The notes: generated by a model from the sequence alone, not told the origin. Counted from the first letter of the stretch, positions 18,056 through 27,833 are shown. The stretch: 64,000 nucleotides of DNA from an uncultured Prevotella sp. (GCF_937863835.1 NZ_CALMHT010000179.1:1-64000), one strand, 5' to 3'. Made by a program: numbers and translations.

Positions 18056-19135
18056 TCATATAGTTATTTCTCCGCTACCGAAACATCGGTGATGCATCTC
18101 GTCATACACTACACAAAACTGTCCCGGAGCTACGCCTTGTATCATTTCATCTGCATGTACATGATATGCGCCATCGCCCGTAGGTTCTAATATGGCAGGA
18201 TGATACTCTGGAGTATGCCGTATCTTAAACGTTATCTTCACAGACTCACAGTTCCACGGATTCTCTGTAAGGAAATGGAAATCATGTATAGGGAAATCTT
18301 TCTTATATGCCGTCAACGGTTCGTAACCTTTGCTCACATATAGGATATTATTATCGACATCCTTTTTCACTGCATACCACGGTCCGCCGCCAAAACCGAG
18401 CCCATGACGCTGACCTATTGTATGAAACCAAAGCCCCTTATGTTGTCCTATATTCTTTCCTGTTTCCAATTCAATCACATCACCGGGATTTTCACCTAAA
18501 TATCGACGAATATAATCATTATAATTAATCTTCCCCAAAAAACATATACCCTGACTATCCTTCCGCTTTGCGTTGACAAGATGCTCACGTTCTGCTATGA
18601 TTCTTACTTCATCTTTCATATAATGTCCGATTGGGAACAATGCTTTCTTTAATTGCCAATCGTAAATCTGAGCTAAAAAATCTGTTTGATCTTTTACAGG
18701 ATCAGGACTTGTCACCAACCATTTTTTTCCATCTATTATCTCTGTCTGCGCATAGTGTCCGGTGGCTATCAGATCATAATCATGTCCCTTTTTCTCATCG
18801 AAGGCACCAAATTTAATAAGACGATTGCACATTACATCTGGGTTTGGAGTAAAACCAGCACGGACTTTATCCATGGTATACTTGGTAACCTCATTCCAAT
18901 ATTCCTGATGACAGTCTATAACTTCCAACTTACAACCATATTTGGCTGCAACAGCTGTAGCCATCTCCAGGTCTTCTTCTGATGAACAGTCCCACTCCTC
19001 TTTTTCTTCAGGACCTATCTTTATATAAAAGCAGTCGGGATGAAGTCCTTGTCGTGCCAATTCATACACAACAACAGAACTGTCCACACCGCCCGAAAGC
19101 AGCACCGCAATTTTCTTATCTGTTATATTCTCCAT
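18056..19135 (-). CDS. mnmA: tRNA-specific 2-thiouridylase MnmA
   Basis: MnmA adds sulfur at C2 of the wobble uridine in tRNAs for Lys, Glu and Gln. The PP-loop VLLSGGVDSSVV, the first catalytic Cys in PDVMCNRLIKFGAF, the second in SQGICFLG and the late GQRHGLGFGGG segment are all present. The start is set at MENITDKK (about 359 aa) because an upstream extension (from 19174) would lie across the promoter box TAACTTTG at 19152-19145. That box leaves only about 4 nt of leader. The gene is divergent from the epimerase-like gene and nearly touches the deacetylase stop. Confidence 0.94.
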   Translation of the reverse strand: MENITDKKIAVLLSGGVDSSVVVYELARQGLHPDCFYIKIGPEEKEEWDCSSEEDLEMATAVAAKYGCKLEVIDCHQEYWNEVTKYTMDKVRAGFTPNPDVMCNRLIKFGAFDEKKGHDYDLIATGHYAQTEIIDGKKWLVTSPDPVKDQTDFLAQIYDWQLKKALFPIGHYMKDEVRIIAEREHLVNAKRKDSQGICFLGKINYNDYIRRYLGENPGDVIELETGKNIGQHKGLWFHTIGQRHGLGFGGGPWYAVKKDVDNNILYVSKGYEPLTAYKKDFPIHDFHFLTENPWNCESVKITFKIRHTPEYHPAILEPTGDGAYHVHADEMIQGVAPGQFCVVYDEMHHRCFGSGEITI

Positions 19136-19144
19136 TTCAAGGTG

Positions 19145-19152
19145 CAAAGTTA
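19145..19152 (-). promoter_or_regulatory. mnmA -7 box
   Basis: TAACTTTG on the minus strand, with nine bases to the chosen ATG. The predicted transcript start falls about 4 nt before the ATG. No good TTTG is visible at the expected distance. Confidence 0.5.
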
Positions 19153-19205
19153 TAGAAAATATATCAAAAAACATTTTTCTATTTCATTTATTCAACTAAA
19201 AACGC

Positions 19206-19213
19206 TATCTTTG
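19206..19213 (+). promoter_or_regulatory. Epimerase-like gene -7 box
   Basis: TATCTTTG, with a near-consensus TTTC at 19182-19185, 20 nt upstream. It is back to back with the mnmA promoter and gives a leader of about 20 nt. Confidence 0.65.
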
Positions 19214-19239
19214 TCCTAGTATTCTTAAATCGGAAAGAA

Positions 19240-20112
19240 ATGGAAAAATTAAAAAATGGCTATATAAACATAGCAGTTTCAGCTCATGGAGCCGAACTTC
19301 AGAGTATTCGAAAGGAAAACTCATCGAAAGAGTATCTTTGGCAAGGAAATCCTGAATTTTGGGGGCGTCGCAGTCCTATTCTTTTTCCTATTGTTTGTGG
19401 ATTGTGGGAAGGGAAATATCGAACAGAAGGAGATACATACGAGATGGGACGCCATGGATTTGCCCGTGACACGGAATTCAAAATATTAAATAAGACTGAA
19501 GAAAAGATTACTTATGTCATGTCTGATAATGAAGATACGCTGCGCAATTATCCTTATCATTTTATTTTATCCGTGACTTATCGTATTGAAAACAATAAGA
19601 TTCATGTGATTTGGCATGTACAGAACACAGATACCAAAGAAATACATTTCCAGATTGGCGGACACCCGGCATTTAATCTCCCTGATATTCAAGAGGGAGA
19701 ATCAATGAAAGGATGTTTGTTGTTCGATAAGAAAGAAGGGGTAGAACGTATATATGGTAATGTTAACGGTTGTATTCTGATGGATCGTTATCCTGTAGAG
19801 ACTGAAGACGGATTATTCGAATTTAACGAAGATAGTTTCAAAGATGATGCCATTATCATAGACCAGTGTCAGTTGCATCATATCTCATTACTTGACAAAG
19901 CCAAAAAGCCCGTAGTAACACTTGATTTCAAGGCACCATGCGTCGGTTTATGGAGTCCTTATGGCAAGAACGCTCCTTTCGTTTGTATAGAACCTTGGTA
20001 CGGTGTTCACGACCATGTGAAATATTCTGGTAAATTCAAAGACAAATATCTTATGAATCACCTCCAACCCGGTGCTTCTTTCATGAGTGAGTATACGATT
20101 ACTATTGATTAG
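19240..20112 (+). CDS. Aldose 1-epimerase family protein (LacX/YeaD-like)
   Basis: The 290-aa cytoplasmic protein has a galactose-mutarotase-like beta-sandwich. The recognizable order is WQGNPEFWGRRSPILFPIVC, then RHGFARD with a conserved His, then GGHPAFNLP with a second conserved His, and a late Glu in FVCIEPWYGVHD. These residues form the mutarotase site, which interconverts alpha and beta anomers. The LacX-type branch often has unproven substrate. It is monocistronic, convergent with the LytTR regulator; a strong hairpin lies between them. Confidence 0.88.
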   Translation: MEKLKNGYINIAVSAHGAELQSIRKENSSKEYLWQGNPEFWGRRSPILFPIVCGLWEGKYRTEGDTYEMGRHGFARDTEFKILNKTEEKITYVMSDNEDTLRNYPYHFILSVTYRIENNKIHVIWHVQNTDTKEIHFQIGGHPAFNLPDIQEGESMKGCLLFDKKEGVERIYGNVNGCILMDRYPVETEDGLFEFNEDSFKDDAIIIDQCQLHHISLLDKAKKPVVTLDFKAPCVGLWSPYGKNAPFVCIEPWYGVHDHVKYSGKFKDKYLMNHLQPGASFMSEYTITID

Positions 20113-20120
20113 AAAATGCA

Positions 20121-20152
20121 TACGGAGTTCTTATTTACATAAGAACTTCGTA
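20121..20152. terminator. Convergent hairpin terminator
   Basis: TACGGAGTTCTTA (20121-20133) pairs with TAAGAACTTCGTA (20140-20152), 13 bp with one G-T wobble and a 6-nt loop. It lies between convergent genes, and its stem contains the stop codon of the LytTR gene. The T tract is weak on both sides, so the function is probable rather than certain. Confidence 0.6.
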
Positions 20153-20853
20153 TTCAGATACTCATTAAAGGTATCTTTGTAAATATCTCCAATCGGTATA
20201 TAAGTGTCACTATCCATAATGATACGGTTCTTATTTACCTCTTGTATTTTTTTCAGGTTGATGATATAAGAGCGATGTACGCGCATAAATGTCGATTGTG
20301 GCAGTCGTTCCTCCATTTTTTTCATACTTAACAATACGATGACAGGTTTTGGCTGTCCCTCAACATAAATACGTAGATATTCGCTCATACCCTCAACATA
20401 GCGGATATCCTTAATACTTATACGAACAACCTTATATTCAGTCTTTAGAAACAAGGCATCATCATTATCGACAGGTGATAAGGTTGCCGTATTAACCAAG
20501 TCATATTGTTTTTTGATCTTGTTTGCTGCTCGTTTGAAATCATCTAAACCAAATGGTTTCAGCAGATAGTCTACCGCGTCCACTTTGAATCCGTCTACTG
20601 CATACTCTGAATAAGCGGTAGTAAAGACGACCAAAGGAGGTGCCGCGAGCGAACGGACAAATTCCATACCATTGAGGTCTGGCATGTTGATATCAATAAA
20701 TATCGCATCAATCATATCATTCTCCATGATTTGCTTTGCTTCGAGGGCACTCTGACATTTATTTACGAGTTCCAGAAAAGGAACCTTTCCTATATACGCA
20801 GCCAACTGTTGTAATGCCAGTGGCTCATCATCTATTGCTAAACATCTGATCAT
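20131..20853 (-). CDS. LytTR-family response regulator
   Basis: The 240-aa regulator has a receiver domain (acidic pair in LAIDDEP, phosphoacceptor Asp in IFIDINMPDLNG, Thr in VFTTAYSEYAVDGF, Lys in LLKPF) and a C-terminal LytTR DNA-binding domain (about residues 140-235, IRYVEGMSEYLRIY and FMRVHRSYIINL). It is encoded 6 nt after the LytS-like kinase and is surely its partner. Members of this pair type control surface or cell-wall functions. Likely targets include the neighbouring lipoprotein at 22257-24092, but only position suggests this. Confidence 0.94.
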   Translation of the reverse strand: MIRCLAIDDEPLALQQLAAYIGKVPFLELVNKCQSALEAKQIMENDMIDAIFIDINMPDLNGMEFVRSLAAPPLVVFTTAYSEYAVDGFKVDAVDYLLKPFGLDDFKRAANKIKKQYDLVNTATLSPVDNDDALFLKTEYKVVRISIKDIRYVEGMSEYLRIYVEGQPKPVIVLLSMKKMEERLPQSTFMRVHRSYIINLKKIQEVNKNRIIMDSDTYIPIGDIYKDTFNEYLNTKFLCK

Positions 20854-20859
20854 AGTCTT

Positions 20860-22071
20860 CTATTTTAAAGGTATTACTAATATTACTTCGTATATATCAT
20901 CACTGTCATTGATGTCAAAAGTATAACTACTTCCATATATCAAATCGAGTCGTTTACGTGTATTGACAAGTCCTACACCTCCATGTACATCCTTATCAGC
21001 AGGCAGTTTACTATTACTGCACGAGAAATAGAGCCTATCATCCTGTATCTGCATATCTACATGTATGAAAGATTCACGCTGATAACTCACTCCATGTTTG
21101 AATGCATTCTCTATGAATGTGATAAACAACAACGGTGGTATACACTTATCGGGCATTTCTTTTGGAAAATCGGTTTCTATCTTTACCTTATCTGTATATC
21201 TCAACCGCATCAATGTGATATAGTTGCCTATAAAGGTTATCTCCCTCTCTATCGGGATATAGGCCTTTGCACCTTCATACAAAACATATCTCATCATCTT
21301 AGATAGTTCCTCTATCGTTGTCTTAGCCTTCTCGGGATCGATATCCACAAGGGCATGAATATTGTTCAGTGTATTCATAAAGAAGTGCGGGTTAATCTGA
21401 TACTTCAGATACTCCAGCTGCTGTTCAAGATTTTTCTGTTCAAGATCTTTCATTTCCTTGGCATCGGCATCCGACTTAAAATACAATTTTATACCTAAGT
21501 TCATACCAAGCATAAGAAAGACGATGACAAACGCTACAATATCCTGCTGGTCGATCATAATAGGAGGATGATGACCATCCATCGTTTTTATATCCCGCGG
21601 TCCATTATCATGATGCATGTCGGGAGCTTTATCTGGACGGAAATTGTTTTCTTTTCCTGGTCCACCTTGCATCTGCATATCCGGTTTTCTGTCGGGTTTA
21701 AAGTCTGGTCTCTGTATATTTCTACCATCCTTCAACATATCAGGATGCAACGGTCCCATTCCGATTTCCTGAGGTCGGCTATTGCATTGATATACTTGAA
21801 ATGCTATCAACATACATATAACCGTTATAAAATATGTCAGTTTTTTATGATTATATATCAGTTGAGGAGCAATGAAAAAATTGTGTATAACAAATACAAG
21901 CAGATATACAAAAAACAATTTCCATACAGACATTACTTCGGTCCAACTGAACATCAATGACTTATCCGATGATGTACGTACATATAGAGTAAGCACTGGT
22001 GCCACGAACAGTATTGCCCATAGTGCCAGATACAATATATTTTCCATCTTTCTTTGCTTATTCATCAACAT
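20860..22071 (-). CDS. LytS-like sensor histidine kinase
   Basis: The 403-aa kinase has several N-terminal membrane helices, then a long low-complexity extracytoplasmic loop (about residues 95-175), another membrane helix (IVAFVIVFLMLGMNLGIKLYF), a coiled linker and a His_kinase domain with QINPHFFMNTLNNIHAL. The ATP domain has FIENAFKHGV and VGLVNTRKRL. The loop is rich in Pro, Asp, Met, His and Lys, with repeats such as RPDFKPDRKPDMQMQ and APDMHHDNGP. This could bind metal or cell-surface material; that is inference. Translation could also begin two codons later (MNKQR). Confidence 0.92.
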   Translation of the reverse strand: MLMNKQRKMENILYLALWAILFVAPVLTLYVRTSSDKSLMFSWTEVMSVWKLFFVYLLVFVIHNFFIAPQLIYNHKKLTYFITVICMLIAFQVYQCNSRPQEIGMGPLHPDMLKDGRNIQRPDFKPDRKPDMQMQGGPGKENNFRPDKAPDMHHDNGPRDIKTMDGHHPPIMIDQQDIVAFVIVFLMLGMNLGIKLYFKSDADAKEMKDLEQKNLEQQLEYLKYQINPHFFMNTLNNIHALVDIDPEKAKTTIEELSKMMRYVLYEGAKAYIPIEREITFIGNYITLMRLRYTDKVKIETDFPKEMPDKCIPPLLFITFIENAFKHGVSYQRESFIHVDMQIQDDRLYFSCSNSKLPADKDVHGGVGLVNTRKRLDLIYGSSYTFDINDSDDIYEVILVIPLK

Positions 22072-22197
22072 ACGCTTTATTTCTTAACGTTTATTTTACC
22101 ATTAATGATATAAAGTTCTATCAATAAATTTTCTTTCATAAGTAATTTATGCATCATACCCGTATTATTTTATATAGCATTATTAGTTTTCTTGAGA

Positions 22198-22232
22198 AGT
22201 GTCGGGATAACGACTTGCGTTACCCCGGCACT
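22198..22232. terminator. Hairpin downstream of the beta-helix lipoprotein gene
   Basis: AGTGTCGGGATAACG (22198-22212) and CGTTACCCCGGCACT (22218-22232) form a 15-bp stem with one wobble and one A-C mismatch on the plus strand. It follows the minus-strand stop at 22257 by 24 bp. No long T tract follows on the minus strand, so it may act as a terminator or as a 3'-end stabiliser. Confidence 0.55.
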
Positions 22233-22256
22233 ATTATCTAGTTAGTTTTAGTGTTG

Positions 22257-24092
22257 TTACCATCTGCCGCCTCCGCCGCCCATGCCACCAGTGCTGCTTC
22301 CTACTGATGAATAAGGTGAACTGAGCGAAGAAACCGATGCCACGGATGAACCTGTACTGCTCACTGTCGCCGATGTTATCAATCCATGCCAGTCGGTACC
22401 AGTTGCTGTTGCGCCACTATATAACGTATAACTGCTACCCTTAGTCAGACTAGGCGATGTAAGCAAGAAACATGTCGTTCCAGAATAGGAACGTCCCATC
22501 GTGAATGTCAGTATATTAGCACTGCTACTGTTCAGAGCCAGCGTCGTGCCACTTGATACCGTACCTCCGTATACGATAGACGGCTGTGTCGTACCACTGC
22601 TATATGGATATGATGTTCCTCCACCGATTCCAACTAATGTGCCACCTGTGATATATACGTGGTATCCGCCTTCTTCATTCGCATCTATACCACATTCAGG
22701 GCTTGATGTGCCATAAGCTACGGTTGTACCTCCCTGTATATATAAATTACCATTAGCATCCAGTCCGTCATTGTTTGTTGCGAACGTGTATATCCAACCG
22801 CCCTTTATATACATGTGACTGGATGAGTTGATAGCATCATCATTGGAATAAACCTCAACAGAACCACTGTTGATCGTAAGTGTACTTTTGCTTTCTATAC
22901 CTTCTGAACCAGATCCCGTAGCACGGACCATGATAGAACCGCCGTTGATTTCTACAGTACCATCTGCCTTTATACCCTTAGCAGATGTATCGTAAGACCC
23001 ATAAGTATATTTCGAACCTGTCGTAATGACCTTCACCGTACCATCATTGAATACCATTTTCTGGTCTCCGCTGATACCCTTACCGCCGCTTCCTGTACTC
23101 TTGCATAACAGTTCACCACCATTTACAGTCAACAAGCTGTCACTTTTCACGCCCGCACAACCGCTCACGTCTTTATCATCACTGTCATATTCGCCCGTTC
23201 CTGCTGTAATAGCAGTCGTACGACCGCCATTTATTTCAATATAACCATCACTCGACAGACCTTTGGCTGCCGTAGCAGTTGATGTCGTCTCCACATTGAT
23301 AATACCACCATTAATAATAAGAGCTTCATTTGCCTTAATACCATTGCCCGCTGTCGACTTGATATATATATTGGTCGTAGGACGAATCATAATATAGTCG
23401 TCAGAACTGATACCGGCCTTGCAGTTAGCTGAAATTCTCAGATTGCCACTGCCACTGAACAACAATTGCCCTTCACTGAACAAAGTACCCTTCTGATCTT
23501 CTGTACTGGTGGCATAAGACGTCCCGTCTGTAAGATAATTGGTTGTACCCGACTTTAGTACGACATAACAGCTCTTTTTACTCTGACTGTTTATCGCCGG
23601 TCCGTCATTATTCTTTATATTCACGCCATTCAGTGTCAGTTCATATTTTTTGTCACTATACACCTTCAACGAACCATCTGTTGTCGTTCCGCTCAACACA
23701 TAATCGACTCCGGCAACCGTCGAAGTGACTGTAACATCAGCACCACTGACTGTCGCCGTCACACCGCTTACGCTACCAGTTACCGTAGCACTTGTACCAT
23801 TATAGGCGATGTATATAGTACTGCCAAATGTACTGTTTTCCACATAATCCTCATCAGTTGCATCTACATTATCTGTTTCAGAGACAGCCGTGGTAGAATC
23901 TATTGCAATAGTGAAAGTCGCTACATCTCCTCCTGTTGTGGGAACGCTACTGGAAGAAGATGACGAAGATGAAGAACTACCACTTGTATCAGCGGTTCCT
24001 GTATAATCTTCCCAGTCACTACTTCCTGCTGAACAAGCCGCGAACAGAAATGCTGTAACAGCAATCAAGACAGAATTAATTTTCCTTTCCAT
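22257..24092 (-). CDS. Lipoprotein, carbohydrate-binding-domain/beta-helix repeat type
   Basis: The 611-aa protein has a lipoprotein signal (MERKINSVLIAVTAFLFAAC), a run of Ser in the linker (about residues 37-50), and a long region of repeats of the form GxxxINGGxxxxxxxGxxGIxS that should fold as a right-handed beta-helix. This is the pattern of the carbohydrate-binding-domain-containing (DUF4353-like) proteins. It ends in a Gly-rich tail GGMGGGGGRW. It is likely on the outer membrane, by analogy with other Bacteroidota lipoproteins. Substrate unknown. It lies next to the LytTR/LytS pair, which may regulate it. Its own promoter is at 24127-24158. Confidence 0.82.
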   Translation of the reverse strand: MERKINSVLIAVTAFLFAACSAGSSDWEDYTGTADTSGSSSSSSSSSSSVPTTGGDVATFTIAIDSTTAVSETDNVDATDEDYVENSTFGSTIYIAYNGTSATVTGSVSGVTATVSGADVTVTSTVAGVDYVLSGTTTDGSLKVYSDKKYELTLNGVNIKNNDGPAINSQSKKSCYVVLKSGTTNYLTDGTSYATSTEDQKGTLFSEGQLLFSGSGNLRISANCKAGISSDDYIMIRPTTNIYIKSTAGNGIKANEALIINGGIINVETTSTATAAKGLSSDGYIEINGGRTTAITAGTGEYDSDDKDVSGCAGVKSDSLLTVNGGELLCKSTGSGGKGISGDQKMVFNDGTVKVITTGSKYTYGSYDTSAKGIKADGTVEINGGSIMVRATGSGSEGIESKSTLTINSGSVEVYSNDDAINSSSHMYIKGGWIYTFATNNDGLDANGNLYIQGGTTVAYGTSSPECGIDANEEGGYHVYITGGTLVGIGGGTSYPYSSGTTQPSIVYGGTVSSGTTLALNSSSANILTFTMGRSYSGTTCFLLTSPSLTKGSSYTLYSGATATGTDWHGLITSATVSSTGSSVASVSSLSSPYSSVGSSTGGMGGGGGRW

Positions 24093-24126
24093 TTTCTTTT
24101 TTATTATTAATGTTAATATGATGCTG

Positions 24127-24158
24127 CAAAGGTATTAACAACTAATAATAAAAACAAA
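24127..24158 (-). promoter_or_regulatory. Promoter of the beta-helix lipoprotein
   Basis: On the minus strand TTTG (24158-24155), 20 nt, TACCTTTG (24134-24127). The leader would be about 30 nt. Confidence 0.7.
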
Positions 24159-24206
24159 AACAATCAACAAACAGGTCGTTTTCTTAAGTAAAAAGATAGT
24201 ACGTGA

Positions 24207-25139
24207 TTAAAATGCTTCACGATACTTTCCTTCATCTTTGTCTTCCAACATACCAAGATACGACTGATACCGGCTCTCGGCGATATAATGCTCCTCCACT
24301 GCTTTAACAACCGCACACCCCGGTTCATGTGTATGGGTACAGTTGCTGAATTTGCAATCTTTAGAAAACTCGAAAATCTCTTTAAAATAACTGCAAATTT
24401 CCTCTGGTTCCATATCGAATGTTCCGAATCCCTTGATTCCCGGAGTATCTATCACATATCCACCATCTGCAAGTTCAAGCATTTCACTGAATGTCGTCGT
24501 ATGCATACCTGTATTGTGGGCATCAGAAATTTCAGACGTGCGCAGGTTGGCTTCGGGTATAAACAGATTGATAAGCGTACTCTTGCCTACTCCACTGTTA
24601 CCACTCAGTAACGTTATTTTGTCTTTAAGCAGAGGTTTCAGTTCATCAATTCCCTCACCGGTCGTTGCCGACACGACGACACACTGATAACCGATCTGGG
24701 TATAGAGATCATACATCATTCCCTGATAATGCAATTCCTCTTCCGAATAAATATCCTTTTTGTTGAAGACGATAACCACAGGTACACTATATGCCTCTGC
24801 CGAAGCAAGGAAGCGGTCGATAAAGGTTGTCGATGTCTGTGGATAATTCACAGTTACCACAAGAAACGCCTGATCAACATTAGCCGCAATAATATGACTC
24901 TGCTTGGATAAGTTCTGCGATTTACGTATAATATAGTTACGGCGGTCATCAATTGCACTGATGAACGCCGTACCTTCTTGATTCTCAATAATATCCACAC
25001 GGTCACCTACAGCTACGGGATTCGTACTGCGTATACCTTTTAAGCGGAAATTACCCTTTATTTTGCTTTCGATAATCCGTCCATCATCTGTTTTGACGGT
25101 GTACCAACTACCGGTATTTTTTATAACAAGTCCTTTCAC
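24207..25139 (-). CDS. rsgA: Ribosome small-subunit-dependent GTPase A
   Basis: The 310-aa circularly permuted GTPase assists late 30S maturation. An N-terminal OB-fold is followed by permuted motifs in the order G4 (VFNKKD), G5-like ([11 protein letters not shown]), G1 ([12 protein letters not shown]), G2 (HNTGMHTTT) and G3 (DTPGIKGFG). The C-terminal zinc site is C-x4-C-x-H-x-H-x3-C ([14 protein letters not shown]). All motifs are intact. It starts 8 nt after the frr stop and is probably expressed with it. Confidence 0.96.
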   Translation of the reverse strand: MKGLVIKNTGSWYTVKTDDGRIIESKIKGNFRLKGIRSTNPVAVGDRVDIIENQEGTAFISAIDDRRNYIIRKSQNLSKQSHIIAANVDQAFLVVTVNYPQTSTTFIDRFLASAEAYSVPVVIVFNKKDIYSEEELHYQGMMYDLYTQIGYQCVVVSATTGEGIDELKPLLKDKITLLSGNSGVGKSTLINLFIPEANLRTSEISDAHNTGMHTTTFSEMLELADGGYVIDTPGIKGFGTFDMEPEEICSYFKEIFEFSKDCKFSNCTHTHEPGCAVVKAVEEHYIAESRYQSYLGMLEDKDEGKYREAF

Positions 25140-25147
25140 TCTCGCTT

Positions 25148-25708
25148 CTATACGGTCATGATTTCCTTATTCTTCTCAGCTAACATGGCATCAAGTTTCT
25201 TGATATACTTGTCATGTAACTTCTGCAATTCGTCTTCGGCATCCTTCTCATTATCTTCAGAGAGACCGTCTTTGATAGCCTTCTTTAGTTTTTCCTTATA
25301 ATCGGCACGTACGTTTCGAACTTCCACTTTTGCCTTTTCGGCTATTTTGCTACACTGCTTAGACAGTTCTTTACGTCGTTCCTCTGTAGGCTGAGGAATA
25401 CCAAGGCGGATTATTTCACCATTGTTCTCGGGAGTGATACCCACCTCGGAATTCATAATGGCTTTCTCGATATCCTTTATCTGTTTCTTGTCCCAAGGAC
25501 GGATGGCTATAGTACGCGCGTCTGGCGTTGAAACATTAGCTACTTGGTTCAGCGGAACCATCGAACCGTAAGATTCTACTTTCACTCCATCGAGAATGGC
25601 TATATTTGCGCGTCCTGCACGAATATGCGACAGCTGTTCGTCCAAATACATAGCTGCCATTTCCATCTTTTCCTCGCTTGCCTTTAATGTTGCTTTAACG
25701 TCTATCAT
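25148..25708 (-). CDS. frr: Ribosome recycling factor
   Basis: RRF (186 aa from the chosen start) splits post-termination ribosomes with EF-G. The start [15 protein letters not shown] gives the usual family length; an ATG nine codons upstream would lie on the promoter (-7 box TAATTTTG at 25740-25733). The coiled three-helix body with [23 protein letters not shown] and [20 protein letters not shown] is typical. It heads an frr-rsgA pair. Confidence 0.95.
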   Translation of the reverse strand: MIDVKATLKASEEKMEMAAMYLDEQLSHIRAGRANIAILDGVKVESYGSMVPLNQVANVSTPDARTIAIRPWDKKQIKDIEKAIMNSEVGITPENNGEIIRLGIPQPTEERRKELSKQCSKIAEKAKVEVRNVRADYKEKLKKAIKDGLSEDNEKDAEDELQKLHDKYIKKLDAMLAEKNKEIMTV

Positions 25709-25789
25709 AGTCAATAATTTTATTTCTGAGCACAAAATTAGATATTAAATTCGAAATACGCAATAATTTAATGATTTTTTTGCATCGTA

Positions 25790-27697
25790 TTACTCTGATC
25801 TTTCCAGGTCTTCTATGTTTCTCGGATGCTCAAACACGAATTTGGCTCCTCCCGTATACGATGTATCTACATATATATTGCCATGGAACAATATGGTAAG
25901 TCGTTTACATATATTCAGTCCCAGACCTGTTCCTTGAGAAAATTGGTCAAGTTTTTCAAAACGTTCGAATATTTTCTCGGCAGATTCTACAGGGATACCT
26001 GTTCCCGTGTCTGTCACGATAAACTTTACCACATCTTCTCTCACTTGATATTCGAGACATATCTCACCTTTATCAGTATGCTTGCATGCATTCGTCAGAA
26101 AATTATTGAGTATCTGGGACAACCTGTCGGTATCCGTATTCAGAATCAATGACATTTCTTCGGCGGTCTCAGGTGTCTTAAAATAAATATGAACCCCATC
26201 TTTTGCCCTAATCTCCACACTTTTTATTGCCTTCTCACAAAGAGGCATGATTTGAACTGGTTTGATAACCAATTTTTCCAAACCGCTTTCAAGATGTGAC
26301 AGATTCAGAATATCATTGATTAATGTAAATAAAAGACCACTGTTGCGATGAATGATATCAAGTATTTTTTTCCTTTCTCCTTCATCCATATCAGCATCAT
26401 CGGTATTAAGCAAGTCTGTAAATCCCACTATCGCATTCAGAGGCGTTCGTATCTCATGACTCATATTCTGTAAGAAAAGTGATTTCAGTCTATTCGCATC
26501 TTCGGCCTTTTCCCGTAAGACATTCAATTTGCGGATATTGCGATTATGTAATATGTGATATACGGCGAATGTCAACAACACCAATATCGTTATCGAGAGA
26601 GCAGTAAACAGTTTTATTTTTGTTATCTCTTGATTCTTTGCATATATCGTTTTGACATTTTCGTATTTTTTTGCAAGCATCCGAATATATGGTGCCTGGT
26701 CGTTCTCTATAATATTTTCTTTATATTCCACCAACTTCCATAATATACTGTCAGCCTGTTTATTTTGTCCTGCTTCCCTATATATATCATATTTGGTGCG
26801 GTATTTTAAATCGCGTTGCTGAATTGAATCCGTGTATAAAAGAGCCTTCGTATAATTTCTTTCCTTGCTATAATATGTAGCCATCATCGCACTATGGTAT
26901 TCCGAGAGTTGACTAGTACCATATTTTTTGATCAATTTGTCCATTTGCCTTTTACGCTGTCTGAATCTTGGCATATCTCCTTTTTTCAGGTAATAGAAAC
27001 ACAAACTTTGAATTGTTGTGGTTATACTCCTCTCATCAGGCTTGACATCCAATGATTTTTGCAGATATTTCAGGAAGTTCTTATCATTGTTCATATAATA
27101 CGAGCAACTGGCCATATAGTAGTATATCTCACTCATGATATTTCTGTTATCAGGATTACTTAGGTCGCATTTCAGTCGTGCCGTTTTCCCGAATTTATCA
27201 AAGGCGAGTTTGTACATATTCATATAATAATAAATTGTGCCATAGTTATAGTAGGCTAGCAACAAGCCATAACCGTCGTTCAGTCGTACGGCTTCGTTTT
27301 GGAAATCGTCCATACATGCCAGAGCATCAACCAGTTTATGGTCGGTTACACGTTTGCAAACGATACATGTCCATGCATGAAAGAGGTATTTTGTATACTT
27401 TGTCTTGCTGATAAATCTGCGTGCCTCTTCGAAATATTTGTTTTGTTGTTTGGAATCGCATGTATACATACTGCACAGCACTTTCAGATCATAAGCCATG
27501 CATTGTCTCTTCACATCTCCAAGTTCTCTGGAATAGACAATCAAAGTATCGAGCATCTTCAGTGCCACTTTCTTGTCTATTCTGTTATAACATTCATCGG
27601 TATATTTATTCACGTACTCCTTACTTACTGTAACGGAATGTGATTCTGACACGGACATAAACATGATCAGCGAAAGCGTCAACAAGAGTCTCTTCAT
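25790..27697 (-). CDS. TPR-domain sensor histidine kinase (orphan)
   Basis: The 635-aa kinase has a signal peptide (MKRLLLTLSLIMFMSVSES), a periplasmic helical-repeat region of about 330 residues resembling TPR units (MAYDLKVLCSMYTCDSKQQN, YYYMASCSYYMNNDKNFLKY), one membrane helix (LFTALSITILVLLTFAVYHIL), and HisKA (LQNMSHEIRTPLNAI) and HATPase (NFLTNACKHTDKG, DTGTGIP, GTGLGLNI) domains. All catalytic residues are intact. No receiver is attached and no regulator is adjacent. TPR sensors of this kind occur in Bacteroidota, their ligands unknown. A perfect palindrome overlaps one of its two candidate promoters. Confidence 0.9.
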   Translation of the reverse strand: MKRLLLTLSLIMFMSVSESHSVTVSKEYVNKYTDECYNRIDKKVALKMLDTLIVYSRELGDVKRQCMAYDLKVLCSMYTCDSKQQNKYFEEARRFISKTKYTKYLFHAWTCIVCKRVTDHKLVDALACMDDFQNEAVRLNDGYGLLLAYYNYGTIYYYMNMYKLAFDKFGKTARLKCDLSNPDNRNIMSEIYYYMASCSYYMNNDKNFLKYLQKSLDVKPDERSITTTIQSLCFYYLKKGDMPRFRQRKRQMDKLIKKYGTSQLSEYHSAMMATYYSKERNYTKALLYTDSIQQRDLKYRTKYDIYREAGQNKQADSILWKLVEYKENIIENDQAPYIRMLAKKYENVKTIYAKNQEITKIKLFTALSITILVLLTFAVYHILHNRNIRKLNVLREKAEDANRLKSLFLQNMSHEIRTPLNAIVGFTDLLNTDDADMDEGERKKILDIIHRNSGLLFTLINDILNLSHLESGLEKLVIKPVQIMPLCEKAIKSVEIRAKDGVHIYFKTPETAEEMSLILNTDTDRLSQILNNFLTNACKHTDKGEICLEYQVREDVVKFIVTDTGTGIPVESAEKIFERFEKLDQFSQGTGLGLNICKRLTILFHGNIYVDTSYTGGAKFVFEHPRNIEDLERSE

Positions 27698-27723
27698 GCG
27701 TTTATATATACATTATATTTTTG

Positions 27724-27741
27724 AGTGTACAAATGTACACT
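27724..27741. promoter_or_regulatory. Perfect 18-bp palindrome at TPR kinase promoter
   Basis: AGTGTAC and GTACACT flank AAAT. A minus-strand -7 box TACATTTG (27737-27730) lies inside it, and a second box TATATTTG (27765-27758) lies upstream. A dimeric regulator bound here could block either start. No regulator for it is identified. Confidence 0.55.
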
Positions 27742-27833
27742 ATAAATTTTATATTGGCAAATATATACAAAAATAATTAAATGAAAAACAGGAATAAATT
27801 CAGAGCATTTCAGATTTATCTTCATTTGAAGTC

